A DNA stretch of 64,000 bases from positions 1,426,001-1,490,000 of the forward strand of contig NZ_CP016094.1 of the NCBI RefSeq assembly GCF_001746835.1, written 5' to 3'. The DNA comes from Lacunisphaera limnophila (GTDB lineage Bacteria > Verrucomicrobiota > Verrucomicrobiia > Opitutales > Opitutaceae). Position 1 is the first letter of the stretch, and each line of letters starts with the position of its first letter. Positions 25,583-33,834 of this stretch are shown here, one piece after another. Position numbers and translations under genes: made by a program. Below the pieces are notes generated by a model, which had not been told where the DNA came from, searched no databases, and saw only the letters and a program-made list of their open reading frames with translations.

Positions 25583-26815
25583 ATGGACAGCAGCCCCATC
25601 CCGGTCCTGATTGTGGACGACGACCCGACGACCACGGCGGTGCTCCGGGGTTTGGTGCGTAACCTGGGCGGGGGCCTGACCTGCGAGGCAACCTGCGTGG
25701 CCACCGGGGCCGCGGCGCGCGTGGAATTTAAGCGCGGCGGCCATGCGCTCGTGCTGCTCGATTATCTGCTGCCGGATGAGGACGGGCTCACGCTGCTCGC
25801 GGCCGTGCACGCGCTGCCCGAGGACCGGCGCCCGGTCGTGATCATGCTGACCGGGGCGGGGAGCGAGCAGGTGGCGGTCGAGGCGATGAAGCTCGGCGCG
25901 AAGGATTACCTGGTGAAGACGGCGCTCAACCTGCCCACGCTGCGCCGGGCTATTCTCGGGGCGCTCGAGCGCCGGCGGCTCGAGGAGCAGCTGGCCGAGT
26001 CCACCGCGTTGCTGCGCCGCCAGCACGCCCAGTTGGAGGCGGATCTCACCATGGCGCGCGAGGTGCAGCAGGCGCTGCTGCCCCAGGGTTACCCGGTGTT
26101 CCCGGCTGACGCGGCCCCCGCGGACAGCCGGCTGCGGTTCTGCCACCACTGGATTCCCAGCCACCAGGTGGCGGGGGATTTTTTCACCGTGTTTCCGGTG
26201 TCGGCCACCGCGGCCGGCGTGTTCCAGTGCGATGTGATGGGGCACGGCGTGCGCGCCGCGCTGATCACGGCGTTGTTGCGCGGGTTGATCCGCGAGCAGC
26301 AGGCGCTCGCGGGCGACCCGGGCGCCTTCCTCGGCGCGCTGAACGCCCAGCTCCACGCGTTGCTCGCGCGTGTCGGCGACCTCGTCTTTGTGACCGCGGT
26401 GTATCTGGTGGCCGACGCTGCGGCCGGCGAGGTGCGCCTGGCCAACGCGGGGCATCCCACGCCGTTGCACCTGGAACGCGGGGCCGGCCGGGTGACCCCG
26501 TGCACGCTGCCCGACGGGCCCGGCCCGGCGCTCGGGCTCATGCCGGAATTTGTCTACGCCACCGCGCGGCGTCCGCTGGCGCCCGGCGACGCCGTGTTGC
26601 TGTTCACGGACGGGATCTATGAGGTGGAAGGGGGGGATGGTGAGCAGTTCGGCCAGGACCGGCTGCGCGAGGCCGTGGCCGCCCGGCTGGCCCAGCGCTC
26701 CGGCGAAGTCCTCGACGGGCTGCTGGCCGAGGTGCAGGCGTGGCGTCCTCCCGGCATCGGCGGTTTGCCCGACGACGTTTGCCTCGTGGCGGTGGATTGC
26801 GCGCCGGTCGGCTGA
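25583..26815 (+). CDS. Response regulator with RsbU/SpoIIE-type PP2C phosphatase output
   Basis: A 410-residue two-domain signalling protein. The receiver (residues 5-125) has the acidic pocket IVDDDPT, phospho-acceptor Asp60 in VLLDYLLPDEDG and the TG...K switch (MLTGAG, DYLVKTA). A coiled linker ends in LTMAREVQQALLP, then the PP2C-like domain with VAGDFF, DVMGHG, NAGHPTPLHL, LFTDGIYEVE and DDVCLVAV. Such proteins dephosphorylate anti-sigma antagonists in partner-switching systems; no STAS or anti-sigma gene is adjacent. An in-frame start 18 bases upstream is possible. Confidence 0.9.
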   Translation: MDSSPIPVLIVDDDPTTTAVLRGLVRNLGGGLTCEATCVATGAAARVEFKRGGHALVLLDYLLPDEDGLTLLAAVHALPEDRRPVVIMLTGAGSEQVAVEAMKLGAKDYLVKTALNLPTLRRAILGALERRRLEEQLAESTALLRRQHAQLEADLTMAREVQQALLPQGYPVFPADAAPADSRLRFCHHWIPSHQVAGDFFTVFPVSATAAGVFQCDVMGHGVRAALITALLRGLIREQQALAGDPGAFLGALNAQLHALLARVGDLVFVTAVYLVADAAAGEVRLANAGHPTPLHLERGAGRVTPCTLPDGPGPALGLMPEFVYATARRPLAPGDAVLLFTDGIYEVEGGDGEQFGQDRLREAVAARLAQRSGEVLDGLLAEVQAWRPPGIGGLPDDVCLVAVDCAPVG

Positions 26816-26901
26816 GCGGCGGCAATCCCGGTCTTGTGTTGCCGCGCGCGGTCGTTTTCTGTCGCGGGCCTGTTTCCTTTCCTGCCACCGTCCACCCACC
26901 C

Positions 26902-27612
26902 ATGACCCTCCACTCCCCCGTCATCCGCGCCACGCTCGCCGTCCTTGTTCTCTCCCTCACCGCCTGCGGCAAGAAGCCGGCGGAGGCCCCGGCCCCGAAG
27001 GCGGCGGTCATTGAGTCGGTCGACCAGAAGGTGAGCTATGGCATCGGTTTCAACATCGGTTCCGGCCTCGCCCGGGACCGCGCACTCGCGGTGGACCAGG
27101 CGGCGCTCTTCGCCGGCGTCAGCGACGGCCTGGCCAAGGCCGAGACCCGGGTGAAGGAAGCGGACCTCGAGGCGGCTTTCCAGGCGATGCAGCAAAAGAT
27201 GACCGCGGCGCTCGCGGCCGAGGGGGAAAAGCAGCTCGCCGAGGGGCAGGCCTATCTTGCCCAAAACAAGGCCAAGCCGGGCGTGACCGTGACGGCCTCG
27301 GGGCTCCAGTATGAGTTGCTGGCCACCGGCACCGGCGCCAAGCCGAAGGAAACCGACACGGTGAAGGTCCACTATCACGGCATGCTGACGAACGGCACCG
27401 TCTTTGACAGCTCGGTGCAACGCGGTGAGCCGGTCGAGTTCCCGCTCACCCGGGTGATCTCGGGCTGGACCGAGGCCCTCCAGCTGATGTCGGTCGGCGA
27501 CAAGTGGAAGCTCACGATCCCGGCGGGGCTGGCCTACGGCTCGCAGCCGAAGGGCGACATCCCGCCGAATTCCGTTCTGATCTTCGAGGTCGAGCTGCTC
27601 GGGATCCAGTAA
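26902..27612 (+). CDS. FKBP-type peptidyl-prolyl isomerase lipoprotein
   Basis: A 236-residue lipoprotein with the lipobox LTAC (Cys22). The helical dimerisation domain of FkpA/Mip proteins spans about 40-130 (SYGIGFNIGSGLARD ... AFQAMQQKM), and the FKBP domain about 140-236 (VKVHYHGMLTNGTVFDSS, GWTEALQLMSVGDKWKLTIPAGLAYG). It acts as a periplasmic folding catalyst or chaperone. The start is the ATG at the signal peptide, behind a C/T-rich leader; an upstream in-frame region is not conserved. Confidence 0.94.
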   Translation: MTLHSPVIRATLAVLVLSLTACGKKPAEAPAPKAAVIESVDQKVSYGIGFNIGSGLARDRALAVDQAALFAGVSDGLAKAETRVKEADLEAAFQAMQQKMTAALAAEGEKQLAEGQAYLAQNKAKPGVTVTASGLQYELLATGTGAKPKETDTVKVHYHGMLTNGTVFDSSVQRGEPVEFPLTRVISGWTEALQLMSVGDKWKLTIPAGLAYGSQPKGDIPPNSVLIFEVELLGIQ

Positions 27613-27662
27613 GGATCTGACAGGCGTTTCCGCGACCGCGGCTACACGTCGTTCAGGCCGCG

Positions 27663-29402
27663 CTACGGGGCGGCCTCGGCGACGAGTTCGCCGACGGTGC
27701 CGGCCTGGTGGCCGCTGAGCTCCGTGCGCAGGCGGCCGCACTGGGCGTGGATCTTCGCCTCGAAATTCGGCAGGTTGAAGCTGGGGTAGAGTCCCTCGCT
27801 GAGAACGCGCCACTGCGCGGTCGCCTCAATCGGCTTGGCGGTGTCGAGGACCGGATCCCCGCTGGCGCCGACGCCGTTCTGACGGCAGAGCTTGCGGGCG
27901 AGCGACACGATGGCGGCGAGCTGTATGTCCTCGGTGATGGCGGCCGGATCGTCGATGCCGCGGAGGACATTGATGAAGCGGCGGGAGAGCCCGAAGCGTT
28001 CGCCGAAGTGCACGCCCAGGTGGTTGCCGGTGCAGCCGAGAAAGAGTTTTTCCGCGTCGTGGAGGCGGAGGCGCTGGGTGTGGGCGTGCTGGAGGATGGC
28101 CTGGAAGCCGGCGGGGTGGAGGTGGGCGAGGATCAGCCGGCCGATGTCGTGGAGCTGGCCGGCGACGCGGGCCACGGGCTCGAGGCTGTAGAACTCGAGG
28201 TCGTGGCAGATGGCCTGGGCGATGCGCGCGACGCCGCGCTGGAAGGTCCAGTAATGCGGCCAGTTGAACGTGGGAGGCAGGTTGAGCCGGCGTTCCTCCA
28301 CGACGACCAATCCGCGCGCCTGCTGCTCGAGCCGCAGTTCGCCGAGCTGGCCGACGGCGAGCCGGGCGTCCTCGATGAAGTTGTCGCCGGCCTGCGGGGG
28401 ATGGGCCTGGTTGGCCGCGATCAGCATCTGGACGGTCAGGCCGGGGTCGCGGGCGACCAGGTCCATGAGCGGGTTGATGCAGGAGGGATGGCCGTTGGCG
28501 ATCATCTGGAACGCGGCGGCGGCGGAGTCGATCACCGGGCAGCCGGGCAGGGCCTCGATCTCGCGCTGGAGCTGGGCCCAGGGCAGGACCGGGCAGCGTC
28601 CTTCCGCGGGGGCGGCGAGCCAGTTGGCCCGGTCCTGGGCCTCCTCGACGGTCATGTCGGTGGTCTCGACGTAGAAATCGGGCGACGCCGCGTGGTCGGG
28701 ATCGAGCCGGCTGGCGAGGAGAAGGATGGCGTAGTCGAGATTCTCGAGGTCACTGGACCAGAGGGACCAGCGGTTCTCCCCGGCGTGTTCGATCATCTGG
28801 GTCAGGGCCTCCACGACGGCCCAGGCGCCGGCGGCCTCGGCCTGCTGGCGCAGGGGGGTCACCCGGTTGGAGGCGAGGCGGCTGTCGGCCATGGCCTCGC
28901 ATTGTTGGAGGGGCAGGCGCGCGAGGCCGAGGTCGCGATGCAGCGCCGCGAGCTGGTCATGCAGGGCGGCGGGCGTGAGGCCCATGAGGCGGCAGAATGA
29001 TTTTTCCTCCTCGAAGAAGCGGTTGCGCCACGGGTCGATCGCGGCCTTGTCGATCTCGGCGAAGATGTCCTCGTCGTGATACGGTTTCACGAGGAAGTTC
29101 TGGACGCGGAGATTGACGGCGAGGCGCACGGCATCGCGGTCGCCATGACCGGTGTAGACGACGACCGGGAGGTGTTGCAGGCAGGGATCGGCGCGCAGTT
29201 TCTGGACGAGGGACAGGCCGTTGCCGCTGCCCTCGAGCTTCAAGCCGGTGAAGAGCAGGTCCACCCCGGGATTCCGGCGGAGGAAGGTCCAGGCGGCGCC
29301 GGGGCTGTCGACGGCGACGAAACGATGCTCCCCGCGGGCGAGGATGCCATGCATGGCTCGCCTCGCCGTCTCGCTGGGGTCGACAAGTAGAATGCGGGCC
29401 AT
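27663..29402 (-). CDS. HDOD-domain protein with degenerate receiver domain
   Basis: A 579-residue protein. The N-terminal ~120 residues have a receiver fold (ARILLVDPSETARRAM ... VVVYTGHGDRDAVRLAVN ... QNFLVKPYHDEDI), but the position of the phospho-accepting Asp is Gly53 (DLLFTGLKL). A middle region of about 150 residues has no clear match. The C-terminal half is an HDOD domain (INPLMDLVARDPGLTVQMLIAAN, VAGQLHDIGRLILAHLHP, LGCTGNHLGVHFGERFGL). HDOD proteins are signalling adaptors without HD-phosphohydrolase chemistry. The start MARILLVDPSE is chosen. Confidence 0.85.
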   Translation of the reverse strand: MARILLVDPSETARRAMHGILARGEHRFVAVDSPGAAWTFLRRNPGVDLLFTGLKLEGSGNGLSLVQKLRADPCLQHLPVVVYTGHGDRDAVRLAVNLRVQNFLVKPYHDEDIFAEIDKAAIDPWRNRFFEEEKSFCRLMGLTPAALHDQLAALHRDLGLARLPLQQCEAMADSRLASNRVTPLRQQAEAAGAWAVVEALTQMIEHAGENRWSLWSSDLENLDYAILLLASRLDPDHAASPDFYVETTDMTVEEAQDRANWLAAPAEGRCPVLPWAQLQREIEALPGCPVIDSAAAAFQMIANGHPSCINPLMDLVARDPGLTVQMLIAANQAHPPQAGDNFIEDARLAVGQLGELRLEQQARGLVVVEERRLNLPPTFNWPHYWTFQRGVARIAQAICHDLEFYSLEPVARVAGQLHDIGRLILAHLHPAGFQAILQHAHTQRLRLHDAEKLFLGCTGNHLGVHFGERFGLSRRFINVLRGIDDPAAITEDIQLAAIVSLARKLCRQNGVGASGDPVLDTAKPIEATAQWRVLSEGLYPSFNLPNFEAKIHAQCGRLRTELSGHQAGTVGELVAEAAP

Positions 29403-29519
29403 GGGACGGGGTAACGCAGTGGCGTCCGCCAGCGACGGGGCCGAGGGCGGACATTTGTGCGTCAGGGAAGCCATCGTCTCCCGCCGGGCGGGGCTTGAGG
29501 TAAAAACCCGGTCTAGTCC

Positions 29520-29537
29520 GGCCGGGCGCGCCCGGCC
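29520..29537. promoter_or_regulatory. Perfect 18-bp palindrome in a divergent gap
   Basis: GGCCGGGCGCGCCCGGCC is fully self-complementary and lies midway in the 229-base gap between the HDOD gene and the divergent serine hydrolase. It could be an operator or just a GC-rich hairpin; nothing else decides. Confidence 0.3.
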
Positions 29538-29631
29538 AACGGCTTCGGATTGTAAAATGCGCCCGACCCGCCGGGTGCTGGGGTCGCTCGGACTTTGACA
29601 ATACCCGGGTGGGGTGGGAAATCATGAGGTC

Positions 29632-31215
29632 ATGAAGATGATCCTGCGGGCGGTTCTGGTATGCGTCGTCGGGTTGACTGGCCTACGGGCAGCGGAGCGC
29701 CCCGCGGGGCTCCATGATTTCGACGCCTATGTGGCGCGGGTGCAGCAGGAGTTCGACGTGCCGGGCCTGGCGGTGGCGATCGTCAAGGACGGCGAGGTGG
29801 TGCTGGCGCAGGGTTACGGCGTGCGCGAACTGGGCCGGCCCGAGCCGGTGGATGGGCGCACGCTGTTCGCGATCGCGTCGAACACCAAGGCCTTCACCGC
29901 GGCCGGGCTCGCGATCCTGATGGACGAAGGGAAGGTGGCTTGGGATGACCGCGTGACGGAGCGCCTGCCGTGGTTCCGGATGAGCGACCCGTACGTGACG
30001 GCCGAGATGACCGTGCGCGACCTGCTCACGCACCGCAGCGGCCTGGCCCTCGGGGCGGGCGACCTGCTGTTCTGGCCGGCGACGGATCTCACGACCCGCG
30101 AGGTGGTGGAGCGGCTGCGGTTCGTGCCGCTGGCGAACAGTTTCCGCGCCGAGTACGCCTACGACAACATCCTGTACGCCGCGGCCGGGCTGGTGCTCGA
30201 GGAAGTGTCGGGGATGAGCTGGAAGGATTTCATGCGGCAGCGGATCTTCGCGCCGGTAGGCATGACGGACTCGCTGGTGAACTGGCTGGACCTGCCTCCC
30301 GGTGGCAACGCCGCGATGGGGCACGCCAAATACGATTTCAAGGATCTCAAGCCCGTGCCGCCGCTGGCGTGGGACAACGCGTCGGCCGCCGGCGGCATCT
30401 ATTCGAGCGCGCAGGACATGGCCAAGTGGGTGCGGGTGCAGCTCGCCGGCGGCCGGTTGCCGGCGGGCGCCGACGGCAAGGAGGCGGTGCTGTTCCAGCC
30501 GGCCCGACAGAAGGCGATGTGGTCGCTCGTGACGCCCATGGGGATCGGCGAACCCAAGATCGAGGCGCTCAAGGTCACGCGGCCGAACTTCCGCGGTTAC
30601 GGCCTGGGGTGGGACCTCGCGGACTACCGCGGCCGCAAGGTGGTTTCGCATACCGGCGGCTGGCCGGGGCAGGTGTCGAAGGTTGCGCTCATCCCCGAGC
30701 TGGGGCTGGGCGTGGTGGTGCTGACCAACGCTGAGTCGGGCGCGGCGTTCCAGGCGGTGAGCCTGCGGGTGCTCGACGCCTACCTCGGGGCGCCGGCGAC
30801 CGACTGGGTGGCGGCCTACGCCGAGCTGATGAAGCAGGGGCAGGGCAACGCGGACGAGTCGTGGGCGAAGCTGGTGGCCGGGCGCGCGGCGGACTCGACG
30901 CCCTCGCTGCCGCTGGCGAAGTACGCCGGCACCTACCGCGACGTGTGGCGCGGGGATGTCTTCATCGAGGAAAAGGACGGGAAGCTCGCGATGCGTTTCA
31001 GCCGGACGGAGAAGCTCACCGGCGACTTGGAGCACTGGCAGCACGACACCTTCATCGTGCGCTGGCACGACCGGTCGCACAACGCGGACGCCTTCGTGAC
31101 CTTCGCCCTGACGCCCGCCGGCGGGATCGACCAAGTGAAGATGGAGGCGATTTCGCCGCTGACGGACTTCAGCTTCGATTTCCACGACCTCGTGCTGAAG
31201 CCGGTGGCGCCGTGA
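29632..31215 (+). CDS. Exported serine hydrolase, class C beta-lactamase/D-Ala carboxypeptidase fold
   Basis: A 527-residue protein. The signal peptide is about residues 1-21. The penicillin-binding fold has nucleophile Ser83 in SNTK and a YDN tyrosine motif (EYAYDNILYAAAG); an HTGG box (VVSHTGGWPGQ) corresponds to KTG. The last ~100 residues look like a DUF3471-type beta domain (YAGTYRDVWRGDVFIEEKDGKL). Members hydrolyse peptides, esters or lactams; this is not evidence of antibiotic resistance. The second of two nearby ATGs is used because it starts the signal peptide. Confidence 0.9.
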   Translation: MKMILRAVLVCVVGLTGLRAAERPAGLHDFDAYVARVQQEFDVPGLAVAIVKDGEVVLAQGYGVRELGRPEPVDGRTLFAIASNTKAFTAAGLAILMDEGKVAWDDRVTERLPWFRMSDPYVTAEMTVRDLLTHRSGLALGAGDLLFWPATDLTTREVVERLRFVPLANSFRAEYAYDNILYAAAGLVLEEVSGMSWKDFMRQRIFAPVGMTDSLVNWLDLPPGGNAAMGHAKYDFKDLKPVPPLAWDNASAAGGIYSSAQDMAKWVRVQLAGGRLPAGADGKEAVLFQPARQKAMWSLVTPMGIGEPKIEALKVTRPNFRGYGLGWDLADYRGRKVVSHTGGWPGQVSKVALIPELGLGVVVLTNAESGAAFQAVSLRVLDAYLGAPATDWVAAYAELMKQGQGNADESWAKLVAGRAADSTPSLPLAKYAGTYRDVWRGDVFIEEKDGKLAMRFSRTEKLTGDLEHWQHDTFIVRWHDRSHNADAFVTFALTPAGGIDQVKMEAISPLTDFSFDFHDLVLKPVAP

Positions 31216-31218
31216 CGC

Positions 31219-31254
31219 CCGGCCGGCCACGCGGCCGGAGCCTGACTGTTTTTT
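31219..31254 (+). terminator. Possible terminator after the serine hydrolase gene
   Basis: A perfect 7-bp stem CCGGCCG/CGGCCGG with a 6-base loop lies just past the stop codon. The TTTTTT run follows about 10 bases later, further than usual, so this is tentative. Confidence 0.4.
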
Positions 31255-31318
31255 GGCATTTTGCCTCCTGATTCCGAAGGAGGGTTGACGCCGGCGTGGG
31301 CCGGGTTTGCGATCCGGC

Positions 31319-31840
31319 ATGTCCTCCGACCCCACCTCGCGCTACGACGACGAAATTGTCATTTCCTGGGCCGAGTTGCACCGGGACGCCCGGTACCTGT
31401 CCAAGCAGCTCCATGCGCTGGGCAGCTGGCGAGGGATCATCGCGATCACGCGCGGCGGCCTGGTGCCGGCGGCGCTGGTGGCGCGCGAGCTGGAGATCCG
31501 TCTGATCGACACGGTGTGTGTCACGAGCTACGGCGCGGCCGGTGGCGGCGCCGAGCAGCACCAGGGCGAGGCCACGGTGCTGAAGGGCGTGACGGGCGAC
31601 GGCGACGGTTTTCTGCTGGTGGACGACCTGGTGGACACGGGGCGCACGGCGAAGATCGTGCGGCAGATGCTGCCCAAGGCGCATTTCGCGACCCTCTACG
31701 CCAAGCCCCTCGGGCGGCCGATCGTCGACACCTGCGTGAAGGAATTCAAACAGAACAAGTGGATCTTCTTTCCCTGGGACATCGAGTACCGCTTCGCGCG
31801 CCCGATCAAAGACGGCGGCGGGGACACGGCGAAGGGCTGA
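31319..31840 (+). CDS. gpt: Xanthine/guanine phosphoribosyltransferase (Gpt type)
   Basis: A 173-residue type I PRTase with the PRPP-binding motif LLVDDLVDTGRTA. The N-terminal part matches Gpt (VISWAELHRDARYLSKQL, IAITRGGLVPAALVARELEI) and the C terminus has KWIFFPWDIEYRF. It salvages xanthine and guanine to their monophosphates. It is slightly longer than E. coli Gpt. The start MSSDPTS gives the best match. Confidence 0.88.
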   Translation: MSSDPTSRYDDEIVISWAELHRDARYLSKQLHALGSWRGIIAITRGGLVPAALVARELEIRLIDTVCVTSYGAAGGGAEQHQGEATVLKGVTGDGDGFLLVDDLVDTGRTAKIVRQMLPKAHFATLYAKPLGRPIVDTCVKEFKQNKWIFFPWDIEYRFARPIKDGGGDTAKG

Positions 31841-31872
31841 GGCGAGGGGAGCCCGTTGGGGCCAGAACGGGA

Positions 31873-32334
31873 TCAGCCCGGTTCCGGCAGCGTGTAGTCG
31901 AAGGTGTAGGTGTGGCTGCCGTCGGCGGCGATCTGTATGTCCATCGTGCCGGTGAGGCCGGTGAGCCCGGCGGTGCCGGAGTCCGGCACGACGGTGATGC
32001 TTAATGAGGGGGTTCCGCGGTTCATCGTGCCCGTGTGCTGCAGATAAAATGTGCCGCTGCGGCCGGCGATCGAACCGGTCACCTTTTCGATGGCGACATA
32101 GCCGGCCGAACCCTTGGTCGTGGTCATGGCGACGAGCATCTCGCCCGTGGCGGTGGCGGTGAGGTCGCCGGTGTAGCTTTTGTCGAGGGTGAAGCGGGCC
32201 TCGCCGGCCGGGGTCATCTTCACTTCGAAAGCCCCGGCGGCGCGGGTCGGGCCGGGGGCCGCGATGGGCTGGGCGGACGACAGGGCCGCAGTGGCCAGGC
32301 CGAGGGCCAGGGTGGCGAGAAGGGGTTTGGTCAT
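31873..32334 (-). CDS. Exported DUF3224-family protein
   Basis: A 153-residue protein with a signal peptide (about 1-21) and a DUF3224-type beta barrel: FEVKMTPAGEARFTLDKSYTGDLTATATGEML, GYVAIEKVTGSIAGRSGTFYLQHTGTM, GTAGLTGLTGTMDIQIAADGSHTYTFDYTLP. The function of the family is unknown. An unusual 18-bp palindrome lies 24 bases upstream of the ATG, shared with the SnoaL-like gene at 36 kb. Confidence 0.85.
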   Translation of the reverse strand: MTKPLLATLALGLATAALSSAQPIAAPGPTRAAGAFEVKMTPAGEARFTLDKSYTGDLTATATGEMLVAMTTTKGSAGYVAIEKVTGSIAGRSGTFYLQHTGTMNRGTPSLSITVVPDSGTAGLTGLTGTMDIQIAADGSHTYTFDYTLPEPG

Positions 32335-32357
32335 GACGGTCAGCCTAGCACAGGGGT

Positions 32358-32375
32358 CTGACAGCGTGATGTCAG
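32358..32375 (-). promoter_or_regulatory. CTGACA-N6-TGTCAG palindrome upstream of the DUF3224 gene
   Basis: The sequence CTGACAGCGTGATGTCAG has perfect 6-base arms and is followed by GAG. Its twin, CTGACAAGCTTGTGTCAG, is at 36355-36372. Both lie 23-24 bases before an ATG on the minus strand, and both have a TAGCA stretch at the same distance in between, so an operator or alternative-sigma promoter is plausible. Confidence 0.5.
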
Positions 32376-32400
32376 GAGCAATTTTAGCCGCCGGCCCGAT

Positions 32401-32793
32401 TCAGAAGAGGCCGCGCCACCGACCCACCAGCCACGGGGCAAAAAACAGCACGAGCATGCCGAAGCCCAGCAAGCCGCCCCGGCGCAGGTCGAAGTCCGAC
32501 AAGATGCGTTCCCAGCTCGCATGAAAGACGAAACGCCCGAGGGAGATTTCAAAGGTTAGCATGCCCGCGAGCCACAGGCCACCGATGGCCCAGGCGTCGG
32601 AGGGGGTGGCTGGCGCGAGCCAGGGCAGCGTGAACCAGGCGATGGTCAGGATGAGAAGGGAGGCGGTGCCGACACTGAGCTGACGGGCCCGATGGTCGCC
32701 CACGCGGCGGTTGAGCAGCCGGACGCGCAGGATGCCATGCACGGTCTCGGCCAGTGCAATCAACCCACAGACGAGCAGGGCCCGTATAAGCAT
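32401..32793 (-). CDS. Small integral membrane protein of unknown function
   Basis: A 130-residue protein with about four hydrophobic segments (ALLVCGLIALAETV; ASLLILTIAWFTLPWLA; AIGGLWLAGMLTFEISL; LLGFGMLVLFFAPWLV). I do not recognise a family. The coding potential is convincing because the frame is well used and the hydrophobic pattern regular. It lies just upstream of the DUF3224 gene on the same strand, 66 bases away. Confidence 0.65.
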   Translation of the reverse strand: MLIRALLVCGLIALAETVHGILRVRLLNRRVGDHRARQLSVGTASLLILTIAWFTLPWLAPATPSDAWAIGGLWLAGMLTFEISLGRFVFHASWERILSDFDLRRGGLLGFGMLVLFFAPWLVGRWRGLF

Positions 32794-32995
32794 CAGGGTT
32801 CCAGGCTAGGCGAGGAAAGACACGGGGTCGAGGCCGGGGCGAGTGCTTGAGCGGGCGCGACGCCGGCCAGGACCGCGTGAAATCCCGGCAGCGTGAAAAT
32901 CGTCGCCTGATTGTCACGCGACGCCACTGGACAGGAAGGGCCCCGGCGCTTGGAGTGCAGGGGCCGTCCATGGGCCGTCCATCACCTTGCCAGTC

Positions 32996-33808
32996 ATGAG
33001 ATTCCGTCTCCTCGCGCTTTTCTTTGCGGGTCTGGGGTGGAATGTCGGCGCGGTGGAACCCGATCAGGCGGTGGTACTCTATCGGGCAGGGCGTCAGGCG
33101 GAGGCCGAGATCGTTTTCCGGCAGCGGCTCGCCGAACGACCGGAGTGTGCCGAAACGCGGTGCTATCTCGGCAAGCTCGCCATCCGGCGCGGGGACTATC
33201 CGGCCGCCACGGAGTTACTGGAGCAGGCGGTCGCGCTCGCGCCGCGGGAGTCGGAGTATCACCACTGGCTGGGCAACAGCCTGGCGTGGGCGGCGGCGGG
33301 GGCGCCGTTCCGCGAGAAGGCGGCGTTGGGCCGACGGTGTCTGGCGGCTTATCGCCACGCGCTCGAGTTGGATCCGGACAATCTCCGGGCGCGTTTCAGC
33401 CTGATGAATTTTTATCGGCATGTCCCGCGGCTGTTGGGCGGCGGGCTGGGTCGCGCGCGGGAGGAGGCGGCCGAAATTCACCGCCGGGATCCGGTGGAGG
33501 GCGCCTATGCGCGGGCCGTGTTGCAGGCACAGGAGGAGGATTTCGCCGCGGCGTTCAGTTCCTTGCGGGAGGTATTGGCGCGGCAGCCGGGGCATTATGC
33601 GGCGAATCATCTGCTGGGCCAAGTGGCGCTCGCCTCCGGGGAGCGGCTCGCCGAGGGGGCGTACGCCCTCCGCCGTTGTCTCGAGCTCGAACCGACCGAA
33701 ACCGATGCTGGGCACGAGGCGGTGGTGCGGTGCCTCGGCGAACTGAGGGCGCGGGGAGCCGGAACCGAACCCAGTGAGGTCGCGCGGCGGGTGGGCGCCA
33801 GCGGATGA
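32996..33808 (+). CDS. Exported TPR-repeat protein
   Basis: A 270-residue protein with a signal peptide (about 1-20) and at least five tetratricopeptide units, for example AVVLYRAGRQAEAEIVFRQRLAERP, YLGKLAIRRGDYPAATELLEQAVALAP and AYRHALELDPDNLRARFSLMNFY. TPRs mediate protein contacts; no partner is evident. Likely periplasmic. Confidence 0.85.
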   Translation: MRFRLLALFFAGLGWNVGAVEPDQAVVLYRAGRQAEAEIVFRQRLAERPECAETRCYLGKLAIRRGDYPAATELLEQAVALAPRESEYHHWLGNSLAWAAAGAPFREKAALGRRCLAAYRHALELDPDNLRARFSLMNFYRHVPRLLGGGLGRAREEAAEIHRRDPVEGAYARAVLQAQEEDFAAAFSSLREVLARQPGHYAANHLLGQVALASGERLAEGAYALRRCLELEPTETDAGHEAVVRCLGELRARGAGTEPSEVARRVGASG

Positions 33809-33834
33809 ACCCCATCAATTGAGGCTGATCCCCG

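Noticed and set aside
29632-31215. Beta-lactam resistance gene
   Set aside because: The SxxK fold is shared by many esterases and peptidases; the C-terminal extra domain and HTGG box fit a generic serine hydrolase.
32794-32995. Small gene or RNA in the 202-base gap before the TPR gene
   Set aside because: No open frame with a plausible start, no tRNA-like cloverleaf and no strong hairpin with a T-run.
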